A stretch of DNA of 64,000 nucleotides from JAHQVK01 sp036788295. GTDB taxonomy: Bacteria > Myxococcota > Kuafuiibacteriia > Kuafuiibacteriales > Kuafuiibacteriaceae. The stretch lies in the NCBI GenBank assembly GCA_036788295.1, contig DAIQNR010000020.1:1-64000 (forward strand), given 5' to 3'. This document shows positions 1 through 8,517 of this stretch, in pieces. Made by a program: the position numbers and the translations under genes. The stretch's first letter is position 1, and every line of letters starts with the position of its first letter. The notes beneath the pieces are model-generated. The model was not told where the DNA came from and ran no database searches. It saw only the letters and a program-made list of their open reading frames with translations.

Positions 1-64
1 GGCGACCGGACGGCCAGGGACGCAGGAAACGAGCCTGGGGCGTTGCTCCAGCCCGATCGGTGCT

Positions 65-547
65 CTAGTCCATCTTTGCCCCGAGCACCGAGGCCGGGTC
101 GGGGAGGTCCACCTCGACCGGCGTCCTCGGGACCATCACCCGCGCCTCGCCTGTGACCACCGTCTCCCCGTTTTGGTTTTCGACCCGGCAGGCCAGGGTC
201 GCGAACCCCCGGCGGTCGTCCTTTGCGGTCACCTCGAGGTGGGTGCTCAGCTCGTCTCCGGGCCGCACCGGCCGTTCGAACCGCAGAGTCTGGGCAAGAA
301 AGATCGTGCCTGGGCCGGGCAGCCGGGTGGCGAGCGCAGTGGAGATGTGGGCCCCGACCAGCATCCCATGGGCGATGCGCCCTTCGAAGCGGGTGCCGCG
401 CGCGTACGCCTCGTCGAGGTGAATGGGGTTCGTGTCCCCGGAGAGGGCGGCGAACGCCCGAATGTCCTCGTCGGTCACCGACTTGTCGAGGCGAGCGGTC
501 TGGCCCAGCTCGAGCTCGTCGAACGCGACGGAGCGAACCCGTGTCAT
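65..547 (-). CDS. MaoC-like (R)-specific enoyl-CoA hydratase
   Basis: This 160-residue protein is a single hot-dog-fold MaoC domain. The hydratase motif is visible at residues 36-44 (SGDTNPIHL), with the catalytic Asp38 and His43 pair used by PhaJ-type enzymes to hydrate trans-2-enoyl-CoA to (R)-3-hydroxyacyl-CoA. The length is typical of stand-alone PhaJ/MaoC proteins. The gene is divergent from ftsE and has no fatty-acid or PHA genes beside it, so its substrate is unknown. The family assignment is secure; the pathway is open. Confidence 0.85.
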   Translation of the reverse strand: MTRVRSVAFDELELGQTARLDKSVTDEDIRAFAALSGDTNPIHLDEAYARGTRFEGRIAHGMLVGAHISTALATRLPGPGTIFLAQTLRFERPVRPGDELSTHLEVTAKDDRRGFATLACRVENQNGETVVTGEARVMVPRTPVEVDLPDPASVLGAKMD

Positions 548-648
548 GGCGGAAGAGGGCCGAGACGGACGAAGAACGTCAACAGGACCGGTCGTCGCGG
601 CTGGTCGACATGACCGGCGAGCAGAGAGCCGGTACCGTCGGGGCGCCG

Positions 649-1338
649 ATGCTTCACGCCTACCACCTCGGGAAGGTGTACGACGCTGGGGACCGACCGG
701 CCCTGCACGACGTCTCCTTCGTGGTCGAGAAGGGGGAGTTCGCGTTCCTCACCGGACCTTCCGGCGCCGGAAAGACGACCCTTCTGCGGCTCGCCTTCGG
801 AGCGGAGCGCCCGACCCGAGGCCAGCTGTTCGTCAACGGCGAGAACGTCGCCCAACTGCGCCGCAAGGATCTCCCCTATTTGCGTCGCCGCATCGGCGTC
901 GTCTTTCAGGACTTCAAGCTCATCGGCACCCAGACCGTGGCCGAAAACGTCGCCTACGCGCTGCACGTCGTGGGCACGCCGGAGCGTGAGATTCGGCGCC
1001 GGGTGCTCGCGGTGCTCGCCGGGGTCGGGCTCGCCCACAAAGCGACCGCCCTGCCGCCCAAGCTGTCCGGCGGAGAGCAGCAGCGGGTGGCCATCGCCCG
1101 GGCGCTGGTCAACGACCCAGCCCTCCTGCTCGCGGACGAGCCCACCGGAAACCTCGACACCGAGCTGACCGCCGAGATCATGGAGCTGCTCGAGCAAGCC
1201 AACGCCCGGGGCACGACGGTGCTGGTCGCCACCCACGACCGCGCCGTCCTGAGCCGCTTCGGCCGGCGGGTGATGACGCTCGACGCCGGCCGGCTCGACG
1301 AGACCTCCAAGCGACCGTTTCGGTCGGCGGGAGCTTGA
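649..1338 (+). CDS. ftsE: FtsE-type ABC transporter ATPase, no adjacent ftsX
   Basis: This 229-residue ABC ATPase has a Walker A (GPSGAGKTT), the FtsE-like Q-loop context VFQDFKLI, the signature LSGGEQQRV and the Walker B LLADEPTGNLD. It matches FtsE in length. FtsE pairs with FtsX in the inner membrane to activate septal peptidoglycan hydrolases. The start at 649 gives the usual FtsE N-terminus; an in-frame ATG at 610 would add 13 unlike residues. ftsX normally follows directly, but here the next gene is convergent, so the partner must lie elsewhere or the protein serves another FtsX/MacB-type permease. Confidence 0.85.
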   Translation: MLHAYHLGKVYDAGDRPALHDVSFVVEKGEFAFLTGPSGAGKTTLLRLAFGAERPTRGQLFVNGENVAQLRRKDLPYLRRRIGVVFQDFKLIGTQTVAENVAYALHVVGTPEREIRRRVLAVLAGVGLAHKATALPPKLSGGEQQRVAIARALVNDPALLLADEPTGNLDTELTAEIMELLEQANARGTTVLVATHDRAVLSRFGRRVMTLDAGRLDETSKRPFRSAGA

Positions 1339-1354
1339 TCGCGCCGAGCCGGCT

Positions 1355-2026
1355 TCAGCACCAGGACGCGCCGCGCGGCGACGCCGACAGCAGCTCGCGG
1401 ACCGTGGCCTCGATGACCCGGTAGCCCACATTCCCCTGAAGGCGCTGCCGACCGCCATCGAGCAGCAGCGTCGGGCTGATCCGGACCTCGTGCTCCCGCG
1501 CCAGGTCCAGGTCCCGGCCGAGCGCGGCGTGGGCGCGCCCGTCCTCGATGCGCCGGTCGAGCTCCGCCGGGTCGAGCCCGAGTTCCGCGGTCAGCCCTCG
1601 CTGCACCGGGCGCTGGCTGACGTCCGCCCCCTCCGCGAAGAAGCCGACGCGAAAACGGGACGCCAGCCGCCAAGCCGCCCCCCCGGGGAGCTCGCCCTCG
1701 GCCTCGGCTTCGCGCGCCGCCGCGAGCCAAAGGTGGGCGCCGAGCGAAGACTTCGGCTGGACCTCCGCGAAGCAGCCGGGCCGAACTTCGACGTGGGGGA
1801 ACGCAGCCGCGGTCTGGATCACGTGGTCCTCGTAGGCCGCGATCCCGCCCCGGTGCCCCCACCCTCGCTCCATCTTGCCCGCGACGTCGGAGAACACGGG
1901 AAGGTAGTGGTAGCGCACCGACACGGCGGCCCCGAAGGTCCGGTCGAGCTCCGCCAGGCGCTGCTCGGCGACGTACGCCCAAACACACAGAACGTCCGAG
2001 AAATGGAGGATGTCGACTCGGTCCAT
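1355..2026 (-). CDS. DsbA/FrnE-family thioredoxin-fold protein
   Basis: This 223-residue protein resembles the DsbA/FrnE/HCCA-isomerase branch of the thioredoxin superfamily. The N-terminal active-site segment reads SDVLCVWAYV, so the usual CPWC is reduced to a single cysteine (C-V-W-A). A cis-proline segment ISPTLLLDG lies near the C-terminus. No signal peptide is visible, which suggests a cytoplasmic location. With one active-site Cys it is more likely a glutathione-dependent isomerase or transferase, or a monothiol oxidoreductase, than a disulfide oxidase. It is convergent with ftsE, 16 nt apart. Confidence 0.75.
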   Translation of the reverse strand: MDRVDILHFSDVLCVWAYVAEQRLAELDRTFGAAVSVRYHYLPVFSDVAGKMERGWGHRGGIAAYEDHVIQTAAAFPHVEVRPGCFAEVQPKSSLGAHLWLAAAREAEAEGELPGGAAWRLASRFRVGFFAEGADVSQRPVQRGLTAELGLDPAELDRRIEDGRAHAALGRDLDLAREHEVRISPTLLLDGGRQRLQGNVGYRVIEATVRELLSASPRGASWC

Positions 2027-2320
2027 CCCGAGACCTGATGGCAGATGGGGGAGCCGGAGGCTTCGACTTTTTCGCTCGCAGAGCCCTGGCGACGCACCGT
2101 CCCGGATCGCCCGGAAACCTCTCGTTTACCCTCTTCTTGCCCGCCGGTGGGCGACAGCGATGCGGCCCATGGAGCACCCGAGTGAGGTCGCGCTGCCGAG
2201 GCTGCATCGAGCCTGAGACCGCCGCAGGGCCGATTCACCCCAGAATGACCGCATTTCGCCCCTCCGCGCGACGATGCGCCGCAACGGTGACCCATTCGGC
2301 AGCCGTGTTAGGTCGAGCGA

Positions 2321-2572
2321 ATGGAGGCGCTGGTCGTCGCTTTGCGAGTCGTTTCCGCGGTGGTGGTCGTCGATGCCGCGCTCGCGTTCGCGTTCGGCCC
2401 GACGTCGGCGGTGCGAGCATGGACCGGTCGTTTGGTCGAACCCCTCTACCGTCCGGTGCACTGGGTCGTAGACCCGCAGCGGGTCGGTCTCGACTACGCG
2501 CCGATGGTGGTGGTGATGGCGCTGGTCGCCCTCGCGTTCGCCGTCGCCCCCGAAGCCGTCGCCGGCCCGTAA
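2321..2572 (+). CDS. YggT-family small membrane protein
   Basis: This 83-residue protein has two hydrophobic segments (about residues 4-26 and 60-79) flanking the segment LVEPLYRPVHWVV. That pattern (a Pro-rich loop before the second membrane span) is typical of a single YggT repeat. YggT proteins are small inner-membrane proteins, linked in some bacteria to division or osmotic stress, with no defined biochemistry. The gene stands alone on the plus strand and is convergent with the unknown gene ending at 2588. Confidence 0.65.
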   Translation: MEALVVALRVVSAVVVVDAALAFAFGPTSAVRAWTGRLVEPLYRPVHWVVDPQRVGLDYAPMVVVMALVALAFAVAPEAVAGP

Positions 2573-2587
2573 TCGCGCAGGCTCGGG

Positions 2588-3034
2588 TCAACCGTCCCCG
2601 TCGGGGACCGTGCCCGCTTGGGCAGCGAAGTACGCGAGCGGCCCTTTCGGACCGTCGGCCGGGGGCGCCTTGACCCGGGCGAGTCCGCCCTCGATGCGCT
2701 CGGCCGCGGCGGCGAGGACGGACCGATCCTCGGTGACGAGGTCGTCGCGGTAGCGGAGGCGAAACTCCGAGCACAGGGCAGCGGGTAGCGGATTCGCCGC
2801 GAAATACGCCGCCACCTGCGCTTCCGCTTCGGCCGTCGTCGCCTCCGGCTCCACGCCCGCCCGGTCGGCGAAGCCGGCCATCAATCGCTCGAGGGACGGG
2901 GTGAGGTCGTCCGGGGTCCCGCCGGACAAGAGCACCGCGGCGAGCAGATCTTGGGCTTCGCGCTCGCCGAAGCGGCGACGCCCCTCTTCGTCCCGGGCGA
3001 GGAGGAGGTCCCCGAGCCAGGACAGATCGCTCAC
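2588..3034 (-). CDS. Conserved-looking unknown protein, coupled to upstream gene
   Basis: I do not recognise this 148-residue acidic, largely helical soluble protein. The GTG at 3034 is chosen because it overlaps the stop of the upstream 73-residue gene by 4 nt (GTGA), indicating translational coupling. The frame stays open upstream to 3490, but that part is Arg/Gly/Pro-rich and runs through the neighbouring gene and non-coding sequence. The C-terminal half carries the segment FRLRYRDDLVTEDRS, followed by a helix and a Gly-rich tail. No signal peptide, membrane span or catalytic motif is apparent. Confidence 0.55.
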   Translation of the reverse strand: MSDLSWLGDLLLARDEEGRRRFGEREAQDLLAAVLLSGGTPDDLTPSLERLMAGFADRAGVEPEATTAEAEAQVAAYFAANPLPAALCSEFRLRYRDDLVTEDRSVLAAAAERIEGGLARVKAPPADGPKGPLAYFAAQAGTVPDGDG

Positions 3035-3252
3035 AGCCGCTCCAGAACCTTCCGCGCGCTGTCGGTCTCGAGCCGGTGCAGCGCCATCTCCACCCCGAGC
3101 GCGTGCTGGCGGCCGACGAGCGCTCGCTTCAGACCCAGGGCCGCCGTGGCGGCGTCGAGCCCTTGTCCCCGGAAGGCCCCCGGAGCGCGATTTTCGACCC
3201 CTCCCGGCCCCTGAACCCCGGTGAGCGAGCGGATTCGCTCTTCGACCTTCAC
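3031..3252 (-). CDS. Small helical unknown protein
   Basis: This 73-residue protein starts at a GTG. It is basic, with amphipathic helices at both ends (LEERIRSL-like and ALHRLETDSARKVLERL) around a Gly/Pro linker. It is accepted as real mainly because its TGA overlaps the GTG start of the next gene by 4 nt, the same arrangement seen in many sure operons of this window. It resembles a small phasin-like or regulatory helical protein, but no family is recognised. Confidence 0.45.
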   Translation of the reverse strand: MKVEERIRSLTGVQGPGGVENRAPGAFRGQGLDAATAALGLKRALVGRQHALGVEMALHRLETDSARKVLERL

Positions 3253-3495
3253 CCGCCGATGATAGCCCCGATTCGAATGGCTCGGGTCGGATCATCGGCG
3301 GACCGCAGGCGAGGTCGGTGGACCGGGGAACCGTCGAGCACTCCGGGCCGACGCACCCTCGGCGAAGCCGCCGCCTCATCCAAACCGGGTCATGGGTGGG
3401 CTTTGGCTGCTCGATCGAACCGGCCCGCGTTGACTTCGAAGAGGCGGCTCGGCAGGGTCCGGCGCGGCGGGGCGCACCCGGGTAGGTCAAGGACG

Positions 3496-4269
3496 ATGGA
3501 TTCAGAGAAAATTCCCATCCTCAACATGCAGGTCGACAACGTGACCATGGACGAGCTGCTCGCCAATTTTCACGAGGGCGCACTGCTGACCCTGCATGTG
3601 GACATGATCGCGAAGCTACAGAAGGACAGGGAGTTCTACGAGCTGACCCAGCACTTCGATGTCATCACCTGCGACAGCCAGATCCTCTATTTCGCCGCCA
3701 GGGGCATGGGTTTTCCTCTCAAGGAGCGGGTCTCCGGCTCCGACTTCTTCCCCCGCTTCTACATGCACCACCGGGACAATCCGGAGATGAGCATCTTCAT
3801 CTGCGGGGGGGGCCCCGGCATCGCCGAAGAGGCGATGCGCCGGGTCAACGAGCGGGTGGGCCGGCAGATCGTGGTCGGCGCGGACAGCCCGCCGTTCGAC
3901 TTCGACCAGCACCCAGAGGTGGTGGACGCCATGGTCGAGCGGATCAACGCCTCGCGAGCCCGCGCCCTGGTGGTCGGCCTCGCCGCGGGACGTCAAGAGA
4001 AGTTCCTGATTCACAACCGGGACCGCATGCCCCACGTGAAGCTGCTTCTGCCCCTCGGCGGAACCATCGACTACGAAGCGGGCGCGGTGGTGCGTCCCCC
4101 CGCATGGGTCACCGACGTCGGTCTCGAGTGGTTCCTCCGCTTGGTTCGCGAGCCGAAGCGGCGCTGGCACCGGTATCTGGTCCACCAGCCTCCGGTGTTG
4201 TACTGGCTCACCCAGCAGGCGATGGGAACCTACAAGAACCCCTTCGCGAAAGACCCTTTGGTCCCCTGA
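3496..4269 (+). CDS. WecG/TagA/CpsF-family glycosyltransferase
   Basis: This 257-residue protein has the layout of GT26 enzymes, which transfer ManNAc or a related sugar to undecaprenyl-PP-GlcNAc on the cytoplasmic face of the membrane. It has an N-terminal segment TMDELL, the catalytic-Asp region ITCDSQILYFAARGMG, a nucleotide-binding stretch IFICGGGPGIAEEA, a VVGLAAGRQEKF segment, and the classic C-terminus GLEWFLRLVREPKRRWHRYL. It likely makes a surface polysaccharide, but no other polysaccharide gene is adjacent. The ATG at 3496 gives the usual family length. The frame upstream is low-complexity and not included. Confidence 0.9.
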   Translation: MDSEKIPILNMQVDNVTMDELLANFHEGALLTLHVDMIAKLQKDREFYELTQHFDVITCDSQILYFAARGMGFPLKERVSGSDFFPRFYMHHRDNPEMSIFICGGGPGIAEEAMRRVNERVGRQIVVGADSPPFDFDQHPEVVDAMVERINASRARALVVGLAAGRQEKFLIHNRDRMPHVKLLLPLGGTIDYEAGAVVRPPAWVTDVGLEWFLRLVREPKRRWHRYLVHQPPVLYWLTQQAMGTYKNPFAKDPLVP

Positions 4270-4278
4270 CCGGGCGGA

Positions 4279-6654
4279 TCAGCGGCCGAACACGCGGTCG
4301 ATGGCGTCGAGCAGGGTCCGCCGCTCCATCGGTTTTTGCAGCACGGCGGCCGCGGCTGGCCCTGGATCGTAGGGCAGGCCGCTCATCAGAATCACCGGGA
4401 TCGTCGGCCAGCACGACGACACCTCGGCCAACACCTCGACGCCCGACAGTTTCGGCATGTTGATGTCCACGAGCATCGCGTCCGGAACAGGGCCGCTGCG
4501 CAGCTGCTCGAGCGCGGCCTCGCCGCTCTCCACCTCCGTGACCCGGTACCCGGCCCGGTGAATCTGCCGAGCGAGCGCGCGACGCACGAGCGGCTCGTCG
4601 TCCACGACCATCACCAGCTCCGAGCGGTCTCGTCCCGGTTGCGGTGTCGGCACCGACGCCAGAGGCGGCTGGCTGCTCGGCAACGTGATGGTCACCCGCG
4701 TGCCCTCGCCGAGCGCCGAGGAAAACGCAAGGGTGCCGCCGTGGTCGCGAAGGAGCCCCATCGATGTCGCCACGCCGAGCCCGGTGCCCCGATCCGGCCC
4801 CTTGGTGGTGAAAAACGGCTCGCCGAGCCGCCCGAGCACCTCGGGGGCCATGCCGTGACCGTTGTCCTCGACGAGGATTCGGTGGCTGTCCCCGTCCGGC
4901 GCGAACAGCTGGACCCGGAGCTTGGGTCGAGAGCGGCCGTCGAGCGCGTCGCGCGCGTTCATGCACAAGCTCAGCAGCGCCTGGTGGAGCTGCGAAAAGC
5001 TGCCCCGAACCCACGCCTCCTTCGGCTCGAGCTCGATTTCGATGGCGATGGTCGGGGCCCAGGTCCGGCGCAGCAGATCGACGACCTGGGACAGCAGCGC
5101 CGCGAGGTCCACGTCGTCTTGGGGAGCCTCGGGGAGCCGCCTTCCCACCAGCATCAGCTGGCGGACCAGCCGCCTCGCCTCGTCCGCGGCCCTCGCCGCG
5201 TCGTCGAGGAAAGGGCGCGCCTCCGGGGTGGCCAGGGCCCGGGCGTGGTCCACGTTGGGGAGGATCGCCGCGAGCAGGTTGTTGAAGTTGTGCGCGACGC
5301 CTTCGGCGAGCACCCCGACCGCCTCGAGTTTTTGGCTCTGCTTCGCTCTATCGGCCAGCTGCCGGTGCTCATCGATGTCGAGGACGGTGCCGGTCCAGCG
5401 CAGGCCGCCATCGAAGGCTTCGGGCCGAGCGCGAGCGGTGGCCCACCGCCACGGGGCTGAATCTCCTGCCCGCAGCCTGAGGTCGAGCTGCACGTCGCGC
5501 CCGACCGGGTCCGGGTCGAGCAGCCGCGCCTCGACCGCTGGCCAGTCGTCGGGGTGGACCCGGCCATGGATCGCGGCAAGCGGAAGTGGGACGTCATCGG
5601 GCCCCACCCCGATGAGCGCGCTCGCCCCCGGAGTGACGAAGGTGGCGAGCGCCTCTCCTTCGCTGGTCTTCTCGGCGAGATAGAGGAAGCTCCCAGGAAG
5701 CGCGTTCAAGAGGAGCTCGGTCTGGGCGAGCGTGCGCTCGAGTGCGGCTTGGGCGAGGTGGCCGGCGGTGACGTCGGTGATGGTGGCGACCGTGCCCCCG
5801 TCCGGTCCAAGCGGAGATGCATTGACCAACAACCAGGCCAAACGCCCGTCGGGGCGGCAAACGGAGATCTTTGCCCCCCGGACGACCTCACCTCTTTTCA
5901 TGGCCCTGAGGCAAGGCACCTCGGTCATCTCGAGCGGGCGGCCGCCCTCGTCGGTCAAGCGCCAGATCGGATCGTCCGCACCGCGGCCGATGATGTCCTC
6001 TCGACTTCGGCCGAGGATCTCGCAGGCGGACGGGTTCACGTCGCAGATGCGCCCCGCCGGATCGTAGACGATCACCCCTTCGGCCACCGCGGCGAGCAGC
6101 TCGGCGAAGCGGGCCTCCCGCTCGGCCAGCAGCAGCCCCTCCGCTCGCCCCGGTTCCGCTGGTCCCGGTTCCGCTCGGCCCGGTTCCGCTCGGCCCGGTT
6201 CCGCTCGGCCCGGTTCCGCGGACCCCGGTTGGGCCACGTCCGGTTGCTCGCGCGGCCCATCGGACATCCTGCTCAAGATCGGGCCGACGTCGACCAAGCT
6301 GGTCACCACACAGAGGACCTGGCCCGCCTCGTCCCGACGAAGCGCGCTTTGGCAACGGAGCCACCGGCGCCCCCCAGAAGATTGCCGAAAACCGAGCAGC
6401 GCCCCCGCTTGCTCGCCGGACGCCAGCGCCACAGCGGGAGGGAGCGCGCCGAGCGGCACCGCGTGACCGTCGGTCGTCACGACGTCCCATTCTTGCCTTG
6501 CGCATCTACGCCCGAGGAACTCCTCGCTCGTCACGCCGAGCAGGGTTTGGCCCGCTGGGTTCAGATACACATGCCGCCCGCGGGCGTCGGTGACGAGGAC
6601 CCCGACATCCAGGACCCGAAGCACGGCTCCGAGGTAGGTCTCCAGCGCCTCCAC
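4279..6654 (-). CDS. Soluble PAS-PAS-PAS hybrid histidine kinase with receiver
   Basis: This 791-residue hybrid kinase has no membrane segment. It has PAS domains at about 1-125, 180-300 and 310-430, a phosphoacceptor helix with His455 (EGVAHNFNNLL), and an ATPase with N-box Asn567 and EDNGHGM (596-602). A C-terminal receiver at 678-791 has Asp730 (MLVDINMP) and Lys774. The AHNFNN H-box is typical of NtrB-like class kinases. Residues 142-172 form a pentapeptide repeat (PGRAE) encoded by a 15-nt minisatellite. The PAS domains imply a cytoplasmic redox, small-molecule or light signal. No output regulator is adjacent, so the C-terminal receiver may feed a phosphorelay. Confidence 0.9.
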   Translation of the reverse strand: MEALETYLGAVLRVLDVGVLVTDARGRHVYLNPAGQTLLGVTSEEFLGRRCARQEWDVVTTDGHAVPLGALPPAVALASGEQAGALLGFRQSSGGRRWLRCQSALRRDEAGQVLCVVTSLVDVGPILSRMSDGPREQPDVAQPGSAEPGRAEPGRAEPGRAEPGPAEPGRAEGLLLAEREARFAELLAAVAEGVIVYDPAGRICDVNPSACEILGRSREDIIGRGADDPIWRLTDEGGRPLEMTEVPCLRAMKRGEVVRGAKISVCRPDGRLAWLLVNASPLGPDGGTVATITDVTAGHLAQAALERTLAQTELLLNALPGSFLYLAEKTSEGEALATFVTPGASALIGVGPDDVPLPLAAIHGRVHPDDWPAVEARLLDPDPVGRDVQLDLRLRAGDSAPWRWATARARPEAFDGGLRWTGTVLDIDEHRQLADRAKQSQKLEAVGVLAEGVAHNFNNLLAAILPNVDHARALATPEARPFLDDAARAADEARRLVRQLMLVGRRLPEAPQDDVDLAALLSQVVDLLRRTWAPTIAIEIELEPKEAWVRGSFSQLHQALLSLCMNARDALDGRSRPKLRVQLFAPDGDSHRILVEDNGHGMAPEVLGRLGEPFFTTKGPDRGTGLGVATSMGLLRDHGGTLAFSSALGEGTRVTITLPSSQPPLASVPTPQPGRDRSELVMVVDDEPLVRRALARQIHRAGYRVTEVESGEAALEQLRSGPVPDAMLVDINMPKLSGVEVLAEVSSCWPTIPVILMSGLPYDPGPAAAAVLQKPMERRTLLDAIDRVFGR
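6139..6231 (-). repeat. 15-nt minisatellite in the kinase linker
   Basis: About six tandem copies of a 15-nt unit encode the pentapeptide A-E-P-G-R and close variants between the first and second PAS domains. Copies are near-identical at DNA level, with one P-for-R substitution, which suggests recent slippage expansion. Because the unit is a multiple of three, changes in copy number keep the frame and only alter linker length. Confidence 0.85.
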
Positions 6655-6793
6655 GACGGCGGTTTACTCGACCGGTTCGGCGAATTCGACCCTCCCATCG
6701 GACAGGTGTGTGCGAATGCCTACGCCGAACCCGCGCTCGCGCGGCGGAGCCGGGCCCGACCGGCCCTTCGGCTTCGCCCCCAGCGCTCGCGAA

Positions 6794-7861
6794 TCAGCCC
6801 GTCTGCGCACCCTCCCGCTCTCCCCACCGCACGAGGATGGCGCCCCAAACGTACCCGATCCCGGCGGCGAGCATCGCCATGAGGTGGCCGTCCCGGAGGC
6901 GGCCGAGCCGAAGCCCCTCCGCCACCGCCAGGACCTGGTCCACTTGACCAAGATGCCCGAAGTTCTCGAGGTAGACGCTCTGGGACTCCGACAGCCCGAG
7001 CGTATCGAGCATGGCCCGATGCATCGACCGCTTGAAATGCAGCACGTTCAAGAATCCGATGTCGGCCCGGGTGGCCCCCGACCGCTCGAGCGCCCGGTCG
7101 AGGCACGCGAGCCAGTTGGGCATGGAGACCTGCTCGAGGCGGGCCTTCATGTGCTCGGGGTCGAACACCGTGAGCGACCGGTGGCCCCGCTCTCGAAACC
7201 CCGCCAGCTGCTCCGGTGGCAGCCCCTCGATCGGGTGCTCGGTGCCGCCGTAACGCACCCCGACATCCCGAGCCATCGACCCGTCGGTCATGATGTGGGC
7301 GCCGAGGATCTCGTTTCTCTCGTGCCCGCGCTCGACCAGGAAGGCTCCCGCCCCCGCGCCCAGGTTGTACAGAAACGATGTCGAGGGGTCCCGGTAGTCG
7401 ACGAGGTCGCCGTTTCGGTACCCTCCCACCACGAGCACCGACCGGATGTCCTCGTCGGACCGGCACAGGTCACGTGCGATCTTGAGGGCGGCGACGGTCG
7501 AGTTGCAGCGCTGCTGCACGTCGATGGCCCAGGCCCGGGTGGCGCCGATCCGCTCCTGCACGAAGATCCCCGACGTGGTGAGCGGGTACTCCTTGTGCTC
7601 CTCGCCGACGCACAGGATGAGGTCGATGCGCTTCGGGTCGTAGTCGGCCCGCTCGAGGCAGTCCTTTGCCGCCCGGACCGCCATCTCTTGGGTGCCGTCC
7701 TCCGGACCGGGGACCGGCTTCTGGAGGACTCCGAGCTTGTCCCTAACCGCTTCGGCGCTCCACCTCCCCCCGGTCTCCGCCGCGATCTGCTCGGCGCTCA
7801 TGGTGGTGGCGGGCAAGTACAGACCGAAGTCGACGATGCCGACCGGCGCGGGTTGCTGCAT
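6794..7861 (-). CDS. Beta-ketoacyl-ACP synthase III-like thiolase-fold enzyme
   Basis: This 355-residue thiolase-fold protein has the catalytic triad of initiating condensing enzymes: Cys119 (DVQQRCNSTVAA), His275 (NVLHFKRSMH) and Asn300 (ENFGHLGQ). GAGAGAFLVERG is the usual glycine-rich loop. KAS III (FabH) proteins condense acyl-CoA with malonyl-ACP; related members make alkenes or HMG-CoA. The motif NFGHLGQ departs from the FabH consensus NxGNT/xA, so this is more likely a specialised condensing enzyme than the housekeeping FabH. It lies downstream of dgkA and the Smr gene on the same strand. Confidence 0.8.
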   Translation of the reverse strand: MQQPAPVGIVDFGLYLPATTMSAEQIAAETGGRWSAEAVRDKLGVLQKPVPGPEDGTQEMAVRAAKDCLERADYDPKRIDLILCVGEEHKEYPLTTSGIFVQERIGATRAWAIDVQQRCNSTVAALKIARDLCRSDEDIRSVLVVGGYRNGDLVDYRDPSTSFLYNLGAGAGAFLVERGHERNEILGAHIMTDGSMARDVGVRYGGTEHPIEGLPPEQLAGFRERGHRSLTVFDPEHMKARLEQVSMPNWLACLDRALERSGATRADIGFLNVLHFKRSMHRAMLDTLGLSESQSVYLENFGHLGQVDQVLAVAEGLRLGRLRDGHLMAMLAAGIGYVWGAILVRWGEREGAQTG

Positions 7862-7893
7862 TGCGAAGAGCCGTACCCGACGGACCGGGCCGG

Positions 7894-8514
7894 TCAAGCG
7901 CCAGGTGGAGGCTGGCGGTCGAGCAGGGCCGGCTGCCTCGCCCGGGCCGCCCCCGCCCCCACGAGAAGGATCAGCCCGACGGCGGTGAAGCCGGGGTCCT
8001 CGGCGTGCCACGCCAGCGGGGCGAAGCAGGCCAGCGCCCCGAAGCCGGACGAGAAGAGCCAGACCCGACGGCGGGGCAGCGCGAGCAAGGCGCCGAGAAA
8101 GGCGAGCAGCGGGACGCCGAACACCACGGTGCGGACGACCGCGTGTCGGCTCGACCGGACGTCGGCCCAGTGGTGGACGACCACGTCGAGAAGTACGGCG
8201 GCCGCGCCCAAGGCCACGACCAACACCGCCCCGGCCGCGGCGTCCTTCGCTCGTTTCGCCGGAAAGGCCCAGGTCTCGGTGGCGAGGTCCACGATCGCTT
8301 CGAGGGCGGCGTTCAGCACTTCGAGCGCCACGACCAGCGCCACCGCGAGCAGGAGGGCGGCGCGGGCCGACAGCGGCAGCGGCAGCGCCATGCCCACCAG
8401 CATCACCGCCATGGCGCTGACCCAGTGGACCTTCATGTTGCGCTCCCCGACGAGGGTTCGAAAGACCCCATCGAGGGCGAAGACAAACGACGCACGGAGG
8501 CCGGGAGCGGGCAT
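7894..8514 (-). CDS. dgkA: DgkA-type integral membrane lipid kinase, extended C-terminus
   Basis: The first 120 of 206 residues match the DgkA family, which phosphorylates diacylglycerol or undecaprenol in the inner membrane. They include the N-terminal ERNMKVHW segment, the catalytic-helix motif EVLNAALEAIVDL and the conserved AKRAKDAAAGAV stretch, within three membrane spans. The remaining 85 residues add two or three further hydrophobic spans absent from the usual 120-residue enzyme. The gene starts 3 nt after the Smr gene stop, so both are probably cotranscribed. Confidence 0.85.
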   Translation of the reverse strand: MPAPGLRASFVFALDGVFRTLVGERNMKVHWVSAMAVMLVGMALPLPLSARAALLLAVALVVALEVLNAALEAIVDLATETWAFPAKRAKDAAAGAVLVVALGAAAVLLDVVVHHWADVRSSRHAVVRTVVFGVPLLAFLGALLALPRRRVWLFSSGFGALACFAPLAWHAEDPGFTAVGLILLVGAGAARARQPALLDRQPPPGA

Positions 8515-8517
8515 GGC

